Shown here piece by piece: positions 1-5,642 of a stretch of 5,642 nucleotides of DNA. The notes below the pieces were generated by a model, which saw nothing but the letters and a program-made list of their open reading frames with translations, was not told the DNA's origin and did not search any database. Origin of the DNA: Cellvibrionales bacterium UBA5860 (GTDB lineage Bacteria > Pseudomonadota > Gammaproteobacteria > Pseudomonadales > Porticoccaceae). A program made the position numbers and the translations under genes. How positions within the stretch are numbered: position 1 is the stretch's first letter; each line of letters begins with the position of its first letter. The stretch covers positions 34,658 to 40,299 of the forward strand of contig DJFY01000099.1 in the NCBI GenBank assembly GCA_002431545.1, given 5' to 3'.

Positions 1-234
1 ACCATGATCGTGGTCATGGCCGCGGGCCTGGCGGCAAACCTGACGGCTAATCCCTTGGATACGGTAACTACCGTAACGGTTCAGATTGTTACGCTGTTGG
101 TCGGCGACCAGGAATTCGACAGCGCTAAAACGCTGTCTGCCTTTGCGCTGGGCCTTATGCTATTTGTCGTTACATTGATCTTGAACGTGATCGCACTGCG
201 AGTGGTTAAAAAATACCGGGAACAGTATGAATAA
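1..234 (+). CDS. pstC: Phosphate ABC transporter permease PstC, C-terminal fragment (5' end outside window)
   Basis: This is the last 77 residues of a permease subunit of the high-affinity phosphate importer, which sits in the inner membrane and pairs with PstA to form the translocation channel. The reading frame is open from base 1 and begins with TMIVVMAAG, matching the conserved GETMIVxMAxG stretch near the end of long-form PstC proteins. A hydrophobic span at about fragment residues 46-66 is the last membrane helix, and it is followed by a basic tail (RVVKKYREQYE) expected on the cytoplasmic side. The internal ATG at base 4 is not a gene start. Its stop codon overlaps the start of pstA by 8 nt, which suggests translational coupling. 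The identity rests on the conserved motif and on the pstA-pstB-phoU genes that follow. The start of the gene and its promoter are not in the window. Confidence 0.9.
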   Translation, partial: TMIVVMAAGLAANLTANPLDTVTTVTVQIVTLLVGDQEFDSAKTLSAFALGLMLFVVTLILNVIALRVVKKYREQYE

Positions 235-1507
235 GGACGCCGATACAACTGACCGTATAAAGGAAACGCTGGCGCGCCGCTATCGGGCTGAGCGCCGGTT
301 TAGGTTTTACGGCGTACTCGCCATAATCTTTGGCCTGTTTTGTGTCGTAGCGTTGTTTGTCGATATCGTCAGTAAGGGCCACGGTGCTTTTCGTCAGACC
401 TTTATTGAGATCGAGGTGGTTTACGATGCCGAGGTTCTCGGCGTCAGCGATCCGAATGATGCCGAACAAATGGCATTCGCCGATTACGAGGGTGTGGTAA
501 AGCGGGCCCTGTCGAGAAAATTTGAAAATGTCTCCGGTCGTTCCGAGCGACGTCAGTTGAACCGCCTGATTAGCAGCAGCGCCGCCTACGATATTCGCGA
601 CAAGCTCGTCGCAGACCCGGGTTTACTGGGTACTCGAGAAACGATATGGGTGCTGGCGGATGACGATGTCGATACCTACTATAAGAGTGTCGCCAGTGGC
701 GAACCCTTTACCGGGCGCGTCAACGAACTGCAGCAAGCGTGGATTGACCAGCTTCAGGAACACGAAGAAATTCGTTTGCAGTTTAATCGACGGTTTTTTA
801 CCAGCGGCGATTCTCGCGAACCCGAGCAGGCGGGTATTGGCGGTGCCACTATCGGTTCTTTTCTGACCTTGCTGGTTACGTTGGTATTGTCGTTCCCCAT
901 CGGCGTTGCTGCTGCGGTTTACCTGGAGGAATTTGCGCCGAAAAATCGCTGGACCGATTTTATCGAGGTCAACATCAACAACCTGGCTGCGGTACCGTCG
1001 ATTATATTTGGTCTGTTGGGTCTGGCCATATTTATAAACTTTTTTGACGTCCCGCGCTCGATACCGATTATAGGGGGGCTGGTGCTGACCTTAATGACGC
1101 TGCCCACGATCATTATTTCCAGTCGAGCGGCCATCAAATCGGTGCCACCATCGATTCGCGAAGCGGCTATCGGTATGGGGGCTTCCCCAATGCAGGTGGT
1201 AATACAGCATGTGTTGCCACTGGCCATGCCGGGCATGCTGACTGGTGCAATCATCGGCATGGCCCAGGCGCTGGGCGAAACCGCGCCGCTGTTGATGATC
1301 GGCATGGTGGCCTTCATTGTCGATCTGCCCGGCGGCTTCACCGATCCGGCCACGGTACTACCCGTGCAGATTTTTTTGTGGGCCGATAGTCCCGAACGTG
1401 CTTTCGTAGAAAGAACCTCAGCGGCTATTATGATCCTGTTATCTTTTTTGATTACGATGAACACGGTTGCAGTCCTGCTTCGACGCAGGTTGGAAAGACG
1501 CTGGTAA
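227..1507 (+). CDS. pstA: Phosphate ABC transporter permease PstA, long form with periplasmic DUF3333-type N-terminal domain
   Basis: This is the second inner-membrane permease of the PstSCAB phosphate importer. At 426 residues it is much longer than the roughly 300-residue E. coli PstA. A first membrane helix (about 28-48) is followed by a soluble, charged stretch of about 150 residues (49-205), predicted to be periplasmic. Its position and size match the DUF3333 domain found at the N-terminus of many proteobacterial PstA proteins. The permease core follows, with hydrophobic spans near 207-232, 253-272, 280-298, 335-363 and 397-417. The ABC permease coupling loop (EAA motif) is seen as EAAIGMGA at 312-319 followed by LPLAMPGM at 330-337, and this loop docks onto PstB. 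GETAPLLMIG at 350-359 is a conserved PstA segment. The ATG at 227 overlaps the pstC stop and has only a weak GGGA upstream (218-221), so coupled translation is likely. The assignment is secure; the role of the extra domain is not known to me. Confidence 0.96.
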   Translation: MNKDADTTDRIKETLARRYRAERRFRFYGVLAIIFGLFCVVALFVDIVSKGHGAFRQTFIEIEVVYDAEVLGVSDPNDAEQMAFADYEGVVKRALSRKFENVSGRSERRQLNRLISSSAAYDIRDKLVADPGLLGTRETIWVLADDDVDTYYKSVASGEPFTGRVNELQQAWIDQLQEHEEIRLQFNRRFFTSGDSREPEQAGIGGATIGSFLTLLVTLVLSFPIGVAAAVYLEEFAPKNRWTDFIEVNINNLAAVPSIIFGLLGLAIFINFFDVPRSIPIIGGLVLTLMTLPTIIISSRAAIKSVPPSIREAAIGMGASPMQVVIQHVLPLAMPGMLTGAIIGMAQALGETAPLLMIGMVAFIVDLPGGFTDPATVLPVQIFLWADSPERAFVERTSAAIMILLSFLITMNTVAVLLRRRLERRW

Positions 1508-1515
1508 ACCGCGCC

Positions 1516-1521
1516 GAGGAG
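1516..1521 (+). promoter_or_regulatory. Ribosome binding site that sets the pstB start
   Basis: GAGGAG lies directly against a TTG codon at 1522 and six bases before ATG at 1528. The longest open frame begins at the TTG, but a Shine-Dalgarno site with no spacer cannot serve it. The normal spacing to 1528 makes the ATG the likely start. Confidence 0.75.
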
Positions 1522-1527
1522 TTGACT

Positions 1528-2406
1528 ATGAGCACCATCGCACTGGACCCGGGTGTAGAGACACAACGCGAAGCGCCTGTGAAGGTATCGAGCGAATCAA
1601 CAGCAGAGGAGCTGGCCGCAGAGGGTACCCAGGGCGAGCCGTTTCTCGAGGACCCCAAAATCCGCTCGCGAAACGTCAATGTTTTTTACGGCGATAAACA
1701 GGCCATATTTGATGTCGGCATAGACATTGGCAAGAACGAAGTCGTCGCCATGATCGGGCCGTCGGGCTGTGGTAAGTCGACATTTCTGCGCTCGATAAAT
1801 CGCATGAACGATACGGTCGAAGGTTGTCGGGTCGAGGGCGAGTTACTGTTGGAAGACAGTGATATCTACGATCCGAAGATGGATGTGGTCGAGCTCCGCG
1901 CGCGCGTGGGTATGGTTTTTCAGAAGCCCAACCCCTTTCCCAAATCCATTTATGAAAATATTGCCTATGGTCCGAAAATCCACGGCCTGGCGAGTCGCCG
2001 CCCACATCTCGACGAACTCGTCGAAACCAGCCTGCAAAAGGCCGGGTTATGGGACGAGGTCAAGGATCGATTGGATCAGCCAGGCACCGGCCTGTCTGGT
2101 GGGCAGCAGCAACGCTTGTGTATAGCCCGCGCGATCGCGATCAATCCGGAAGTCATCCTCATGGACGAACCCTGTTCTGCCCTCGACCCAATCGCGACCG
2201 CGCGTATTGAGGAGTTGATCGCCGAGCTGGCGGAGAACTACACCATTGTCATCGTCACGCACTCCATGCAACAGGCGGCCAGGGTCTCGCATCGGACTGC
2301 GTATTTTCATTTAGGGGCTTTAGTCGAAGTGAATGAGACGGAGCAGGTGTTTACTGCACCAGAACATCGGTTAACGGAAGCCTACATCACCGGACGTTTC
2401 GGTTAG
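1528..2406 (+). CDS. pstB: Phosphate ABC transporter ATP-binding protein PstB
   Basis: This is the cytoplasmic ATPase that drives phosphate import through PstC and PstA. With the ATG at 1528 it has 292 residues, against about 257 in E. coli; the excess is an acidic, low-complexity N-terminal extension of about 40 residues. In that numbering the ABC motifs are Walker A GPSGCGKST (77-85), the Q-loop in MVFQKPNPFP (Gln132), the signature LSGGQQQR (189-196), Walker B VILMDEP (209-215), the D-loop SALD (217-220) and the switch histidine in VTHSMQQ (His245). The sequence FQKPNPFPKSIYENIAYGP is characteristic of PstB rather than of other ABC ATPases. The end, TEAYITGRFG, is also typical. It lies 20 nt after pstA and 13 nt before phoU, consistent with one transcript. 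All catalytic residues are present, so it should be active. Confidence 0.97.
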   Translation: MSTIALDPGVETQREAPVKVSSESTAEELAAEGTQGEPFLEDPKIRSRNVNVFYGDKQAIFDVGIDIGKNEVVAMIGPSGCGKSTFLRSINRMNDTVEGCRVEGELLLEDSDIYDPKMDVVELRARVGMVFQKPNPFPKSIYENIAYGPKIHGLASRRPHLDELVETSLQKAGLWDEVKDRLDQPGTGLSGGQQQRLCIARAIAINPEVILMDEPCSALDPIATARIEELIAELAENYTIVIVTHSMQQAARVSHRTAYFHLGALVEVNETEQVFTAPEHRLTEAYITGRFG

Positions 2407-2414
2407 AAGGGAGG
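2407..2414 (+). promoter_or_regulatory. Ribosome binding site for the GTG start of phoU
   Basis: AAGGGAGG immediately follows the pstB stop codon and lies five bases before GTG at 2420. This strong Shine-Dalgarno match supports the GTG as the real start of phoU; the next in-frame ATG, at 2492, would remove the first helix of the protein. Confidence 0.75.
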
Positions 2415-2419
2415 TTACA

Positions 2420-3118
2420 GTGGACAAATTAAACCTCGATCGGCACATCTCTCAACAATTCAACGAGGATCTGGAGGCGATCAAGAGTCAGATGCTCGAA
2501 ATGGGCGGTATGGTGGAAAAGCAGCTCGATGAAGCCGTATCGGCACTTGAGCAGGCAGACAGCCAACTGGCCGAACATGTTTTAACGGTTGAAGAAGAGG
2601 TCGACGAAAAAGAACGGCAGATCGACGAGAGCTGCACCACGCTGATTGCCCTGCGCCAACCCGCGGCCACCGACCTGCGTATGATCATGGCGGTGTCTAA
2701 GTGTATTCGCGACCTCGAGCGCATTGGAGATGAGGCGCAGAAAATCGCAAAAATGGCGATTCGCCTTATAGAAGAGGGTCCGACGCCTCGTGGCTACATT
2801 GAAATCCGTCATATCGCGGATGACGTTCAGGCCATGTTGAACGACGCGCTCGACGCCTTCTTGCGTTTTGATTCGACCGCTGCGATTAACACCATGCGGC
2901 GCGATGCCCAGGTGGATGCGGACTATAAGTCGGCGTTACGCGAACTCATCACCTACATGATGGAAGATCCGCGCAACATCTCCCGCTCGCTGGATATCGC
3001 CTGGGTACTGCGTGCGCTCGAGCGCATTGGCGATCACGCCAAAAACATTTGTGAACAGGTGGTTTATCTGGTGCAGGGCAAGGACATTCGCCACGGTCAC
3101 CTGGACGACGTCCGTTAA
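2420..3118 (+). CDS. phoU: Phosphate transport system regulatory protein PhoU
   Basis: PhoU is a cytoplasmic all-helical protein that links the Pst transporter to the PhoR/PhoB two-component system. It keeps the Pho regulon off when phosphate is plentiful and limits phosphate uptake. The 232-residue product has the normal family length and is built of two similar three-helix halves. Each half carries the expected metal-binding signature: DLERIGDEAQKIAK at 98-111 and ALERIGDHAKNICE at 199-212. Other family landmarks are LRQPAATDLRMIM (78-90) and DPRNISRSLDIAWVLRALER (183-202). The N-terminus (HISQQFNEDLEAIKSQMLEMGG) is the typical PhoU opening. Translation starts at a GTG with a strong ribosome binding site. 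It sits in its usual place directly after pstB. phoR and phoB are not adjacent on the downstream side. Confidence 0.97.
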   Translation: MDKLNLDRHISQQFNEDLEAIKSQMLEMGGMVEKQLDEAVSALEQADSQLAEHVLTVEEEVDEKERQIDESCTTLIALRQPAATDLRMIMAVSKCIRDLERIGDEAQKIAKMAIRLIEEGPTPRGYIEIRHIADDVQAMLNDALDAFLRFDSTAAINTMRRDAQVDADYKSALRELITYMMEDPRNISRSLDIAWVLRALERIGDHAKNICEQVVYLVQGKDIRHGHLDDVR

Positions 3119-3151
3119 TTTTTCTGCCGCGTTTCGCATTCCCGGCCTGGG

Positions 3152-3838
3152 ATGAGTTTCTCCGGATTCCCTACGGGTACCCTTGGCTTCCTCGAAGAGT
3201 TGTCGCGCAATAACAATCGCGACTGGTTTACCGAAAACAAAACACGCTACCAAGCCCTGGTCCAGGACCCCGCGCTGGATTTTATCGAAGCCATGGCACC
3301 TTCGCTGGCGCAGCTTTCCAGGTATTACGAGGCTATCCCCAGGCGCACCGGTGGTTCGTTAATGCGGGTTTACCGTGATACGAGATTCAGTCCCGACAAA
3401 ACGCCCTACAAAACCAATATCGGTATCCAGTTTCGCCATGCCATGGCCAAGGATGTGCATGCACCGGGCTTGTATCTGCATATTGAACCCGGGGATATTT
3501 TTGTCGGTGTCGGCAGTTGGCGTCCGGACTCAAAGGCCCTGGCAAAAATCCGCACGCGTATTGCGGAGAAACCCGAGTTGTGGCGGCAGGTAATAGACAA
3601 CGATGGGTTTAACAAGCAATTTTGCCTTGCCGGGGATCGGCTCCAGCGACCGCCGCGCGGCTACGATCGGGATCATCCAATGCTGGAAACCCTCAAATGG
3701 AAGGATTTTATCGGCATAAAAGCCCTTACTGAGAAAACCATTGTAAGCTCCCGGCTACAGCGCACGGCAGCTTCCCGGTTTTCGGATGGTTTTCCTCTTA
3801 TACGCTTCCTGTGCGAGGCTCTTGAACTGCCCGTGTGA
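3152..3838 (+). CDS. DUF2461 (TIGR02453-type) family protein of unknown function
   Basis: This 228-residue protein belongs to a widespread bacterial family with no established biochemical role that I know of. Recognisable family landmarks are LGFLEELSRNNNRDWFTENK (11-30), RVYRDTRFSPDKTPYKTNIG (72-91), the GLYLHIEPGDIFVGVGSWRP segment (106-125) and the KWKDF block (182-186). These cover the whole length, and the size is normal for the family, so the gene looks intact. There is no signal peptide or membrane span, which points to a cytoplasmic protein. The ATG at 3152 lacks a clear Shine-Dalgarno site (only GGCCTGGG just upstream), but the family motifs begin right after it, so the start is probably correct. 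It lies 33 nt after phoU on the same strand and may be read through from the pst operon; whether it has any link to phosphate is unproven. Confidence 0.88.
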   Translation: MSFSGFPTGTLGFLEELSRNNNRDWFTENKTRYQALVQDPALDFIEAMAPSLAQLSRYYEAIPRRTGGSLMRVYRDTRFSPDKTPYKTNIGIQFRHAMAKDVHAPGLYLHIEPGDIFVGVGSWRPDSKALAKIRTRIAEKPELWRQVIDNDGFNKQFCLAGDRLQRPPRGYDRDHPMLETLKWKDFIGIKALTEKTIVSSRLQRTAASRFSDGFPLIRFLCEALELPV

Positions 3839-3894
3839 CAGCCGGGGCGGAAACCTGCCGGTCACCCGATGCGCCTTGTGTTTATGTCAGTTCA

Positions 3895-3923
3895 TTGACG
3901 CTATTTGCTGGATATGATCTTAT
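3895..3923 (+). promoter_or_regulatory. Candidate sigma70-type promoter for the thiolase-like/DUF35 pair
   Basis: TTGACG (3895-3900, five of six matches to the -35 consensus) and TCTTAT (3918-3923, four of six matches to -10) are separated by exactly 17 bases. They sit in the only sizeable gap of the window (3839-4004), about 80 bases before the downstream start codon. A transcript would begin near 3930. A competing -10-like TATGAT at 3913-3918 has no good -35 at proper spacing. This is a pattern match only; no operator or regulator site is recognisable nearby. Confidence 0.4.
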
Positions 3924-3993
3924 TGCGCCCTGCTGCGCCCACGCTCGCTTGGTGCAGGCTTCGTCACAGCTTGCTTTCTGATTTTCGACCCCC

Positions 3994-4000
3994 GAGGAAA
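3994..4000 (+). promoter_or_regulatory. Ribosome binding site of the thiolase-like gene
   Basis: GAGGAAA lies at ordinary spacing before ATG at 4005. It supports this start, which also places the conserved N-terminal KAAIVGIGETEY segment just inside the protein. Confidence 0.7.
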
Positions 4001-4004
4001 ACCC

Positions 4005-5186
4005 ATGTCCGAACCAGCCCTGGATTTTAGAGATAAGGCCGCTATCGTCGGTATCGGTGAAACCGAATACACTCGCGGCGCGGAGCGGCCGTCAGCGGAG
4101 ATGATGCTGGAAGCGACCCGCAAGGCTATCGCCGATGCCGGGCTGAAACCCAGCGACATCGATGGCCTGGTTCTGCCCCCGGTCTTGATCACCGCAGAAG
4201 AAATGGCCGCCAACCTCGGCATTGAGGATCTGCGTTACGCCGTGACCGTAAACATGGGTGGCGCCAGCCCGGTGACCACATTGCAGAGCGCTGCCATGGC
4301 TATTGCGGCTGGTATCGCGAAAAATATTGTGGTGACAGCCGGCTGGAACGGGTCTTCCGCCTTGCGGCCGAAACCGGGCGCCAAATTTGTCGAAACCATA
4401 TCCCTGCCCGCGCTCGAGCGCACGTTGAGTGGTTACTACCTGCCCTATGGCAGCGCGTCGCCGGTACAAATGTATGCCTGGATTGCGACGCGACATATGC
4501 AGACCTTTGGCATCGGTCCGGAAGCTACCGGCGCCGTCGCTGTCGCCGCGCGCAAGCACGCCCAGCACAATGACAAGGCGATCACACGGGGCCAGCCTCT
4601 GGATATGGAAACCTATCTGAATTCCAGGTGGATATCAGAGCCTTTCCGGCTCTACGACTGCTGTCTGGAGACAGACGGCGCCTGTGCGGTGGTCTTGAGT
4701 CACGCCGATGCCGCGAAAGACATGCGTCACACACCGGCCTATATCATGGCCGCCGCCGAGGGCCATCCCTACCCGGCTGACGACATTGCCAATCGACCGG
4801 ACATGTTTCATATCGGGTTGTCGAACTCCGCACCCAAAGCCTTTGCCATGGCCGGGGTCAAACCCACCGACATGGATTTTTTGCAGGTTTACGATTGTTT
4901 TACCTATGTGGTTTTGCTGCAACTGGAAGCCCTCGGTTTATGCGAACAGGGCGCGGTCGCCGAATTTGTCAAAGACGGCAATATCGAGGTCGGCGGCAAA
5001 TTCCCTATGAACACCCACGGGGGATTGCATTCGCAGGCTCACGTTTGGGGCCTCAATCATGTGGTCGAAGCGGCGCGACAGCTCCGCGGCGACGGCGGTG
5101 ATGTTCAGGTAAAGGATGCCGAGCTCGGTCTGGTGACGGGTTGGGGCGATTTTGGTGATGGCAGTCTGGTTATTTTGAGGAAGTAA
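4005..5186 (+). CDS. Thiolase-superfamily protein lacking catalytic cysteines (SCP-x/Ltp2-like, probable acyl-CoA lyase or acyltransferase)
   Basis: This 393-residue protein has the full thiolase-fold length and resembles the SCP-x/lipid-transfer branch. It opens with KAAIVGIGETEYTRG (11-25), followed by EATRKAIADAGLKPSDIDGL (36-55). Where thiolases carry the nucleophilic cysteine it reads NMGGASPVTTL (83-93), with Gly in place of Cys. Near the C-terminus the CxG cysteine motif is replaced by GWGDFGDGS (379-387). The segment LQVYDCFT (293-300) corresponds to the HDCFS motif of SCP-x thiolases, but with Tyr296 for His, as in Ltp2-type aldolases. NTHGGLHSQAHVWG (336-349) matches the loop holding the thiolase GHP histidine, and His346 appears to be retained. 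A normal Claisen thiolase mechanism is therefore unlikely; a retro-aldol or other C-C reaction on a CoA thioester is the best inference. The DUF35 partner gene follows after 4 nt. The family is clear; the substrate is unknown. Confidence 0.88.
   Translation: MSEPALDFRDKAAIVGIGETEYTRGAERPSAEMMLEATRKAIADAGLKPSDIDGLVLPPVLITAEEMAANLGIEDLRYAVTVNMGGASPVTTLQSAAMAIAAGIAKNIVVTAGWNGSSALRPKPGAKFVETISLPALERTLSGYYLPYGSASPVQMYAWIATRHMQTFGIGPEATGAVAVAARKHAQHNDKAITRGQPLDMETYLNSRWISEPFRLYDCCLETDGACAVVLSHADAAKDMRHTPAYIMAAAEGHPYPADDIANRPDMFHIGLSNSAPKAFAMAGVKPTDMDFLQVYDCFTYVVLLQLEALGLCEQGAVAEFVKDGNIEVGGKFPMNTHGGLHSQAHVWGLNHVVEAARQLRGDGGDVQVKDAELGLVTGWGDFGDGSLVILRK
5177..5183 (+). promoter_or_regulatory. Ribosome binding site of the DUF35 gene, inside the end of the thiolase-like gene
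   Basis: GAGGAAG overlaps the last codons of the upstream gene and lies seven bases before ATG at 5191. It supports that start and implies that the two genes are translated from one message. Confidence 0.7.
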
Positions 5187-5190
5187 ACTG

Positions 5191-5610
5191 ATGAGCGAAT
5201 TTATTCCGAACCCCGCGCCGCGACCCCTGAACTACCTCGACGAGGAGTTCTGGAACCACTGTGCCGATGGTATCCTGTGCTTTCAGTGCTGCATCGATTG
5301 TGAAACCTGGCGCCATATTCCTCGATTCATGTGTGCCAACTGTGGCTCTGAGAAGTGGGGCTGGCGGCAATCCAATGGCCGCGGGACCGTGTACTCCTGG
5401 ACGGTATGCCATATGCCTATGTCCAGGGAGTTTGAGAAAGACTTTCCCTATGCCGTACTGGTGGTCGAAATGGAAGAAGGCGTGCGCATCACCGCTGGCC
5501 TTAAAGGCATGGACTATAAAGACCTTAAAATTGGTTTGCCCGTAGAAGTGGTGTTCGAGCCGCTCGAAGGCGGCGGCCAGCTACCGTTTTTTCGCCCGGT
5601 CAGCGCTTGA
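5191..5610 (+). CDS. DUF35 zinc-ribbon/OB-fold protein, partner of the thiolase-like protein
   Basis: This 139-residue protein has the two-part layout of the DUF35 family. An N-terminal rubredoxin-like zinc ribbon has knuckles C34-x2-C37 and C48-x2-C51. It is followed by an OB-fold domain from about residue 60 to the end, with the typical GRGTVYSWTVCH start (63-74), the PYAVLVVEMEEGVRI strand region (86-100) and VEVVFEPLEGG (118-128). The N-terminal amphipathic stretch (LDEEFWNHCADG, 16-27) is the helix that usually precedes the ribbon. DUF35 proteins are commonly encoded beside thiolase-like enzymes, form complexes with them and help bind the acyl-CoA; in the Ltp2 steroid aldolase system the DUF35 part is needed for activity. 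The 4-nt gap to the thiolase-like gene fits this partnership. Additional cysteines at 24, 30 and 33 lie close to the ribbon. It is probably a soluble cytoplasmic protein with no catalytic role of its own. Confidence 0.9.
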   Translation: MSEFIPNPAPRPLNYLDEEFWNHCADGILCFQCCIDCETWRHIPRFMCANCGSEKWGWRQSNGRGTVYSWTVCHMPMSREFEKDFPYAVLVVEMEEGVRITAGLKGMDYKDLKIGLPVEVVFEPLEGGGQLPFFRPVSA

Positions 5611-5642
5611 ACAGGTAGACGGCAAGGACTTTTGCGGCAGGT

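Noticed and set aside
1522..1527. TTG start for pstB
   Set aside because: It directly abuts the GAGGAG ribosome binding site with no spacer; ATG at 1528 has normal spacing.
919..1566. 215-codon open frame on the minus strand across pstA and the start of pstB
   Set aside because: It lies antisense to strongly conserved permease sequence, has no recognisable domain and is best explained as a shadow of the codon bias of pstA.
3103..3123. Possible terminator at the end of phoU: GGAC/GTCC stem followed by TTTTT
   Set aside because: The stem is only 4 bp (5 with a wobble pair) with a 3-base loop, lies inside the coding sequence and is separated from the T run by five bases, so it is too weak to call.
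3836..3864. Inverted repeat TGAC-AG-CCGG ... CCGGTCA after the DUF2461 stop
   Set aside because: The arms cannot all pair at once and there is no T run after them, so it does not support an intrinsic terminator.
4092..4568. 158-codon open frame on the minus strand within the thiolase-like gene
   Set aside because: It overlaps a clear family member, shows no protein-family features and has no sensible gene context.
4005..5186. Annotation as an ordinary acetyl-CoA acetyltransferase
   Set aside because: Both catalytic cysteines appear to be missing, so degradative or biosynthetic thiolase activity is not supported despite the fold.
5611..5642. Trailing 32 bases after the DUF35 gene
   Set aside because: I see no gene start, terminator or repeat in this short stretch.

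Overview
The window is an ordinary-looking chromosomal segment of a Gram-negative bacterium, most likely a gammaproteobacterium. The evidence is the gene order pstC-pstA-pstB-phoU, the long PstA with a large periplasmic N-terminal domain typical of many proteobacteria, and good Shine-Dalgarno sites. A marine or environmental lineage is plausible, but the sequence alone does not fix a genus. Base composition and codon use look uniform across the window. I see no mobile element, tRNA, rRNA, CRISPR array or sign of recent transfer.

Left part (1-3118): the end of a high-affinity phosphate uptake operon, all on the + strand and tightly packed. It holds the C-terminus of the permease PstC (cut by the window edge), the full permease PstA (8-nt overlap with pstC), the ATPase PstB (20-nt gap) and the regulator PhoU (13-nt gap). 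Together PstA, PstB and PstC form the inner-membrane phosphate importer. PhoU links that importer to the PhoR/PhoB phosphate-starvation response. pstS and any Pho box would lie upstream of the window.

Middle (3152-3838): a DUF2461 family protein of unknown function lies 33 nt after phoU on the same strand, with no convincing terminator between them, so it may be read through from the pst operon.

Right part (4005-5610): after a 166-nt gap with a candidate sigma70-type promoter comes a two-gene unit. It encodes a thiolase-superfamily protein that lacks both classical catalytic cysteines, followed 4 nt later by a small DUF35 zinc-ribbon/OB-fold protein. Such pairs form obligate complexes in known systems, including the steroid side-chain aldolase Ltp2-DUF35, so this pair probably acts on an acyl-CoA substrate. 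The substrate cannot be read from this window.

No stretch longer than 300 bases lacks a gene. The most interesting item is the cysteine-less thiolase-like/DUF35 pair. I do not see a clearly new biological system here.
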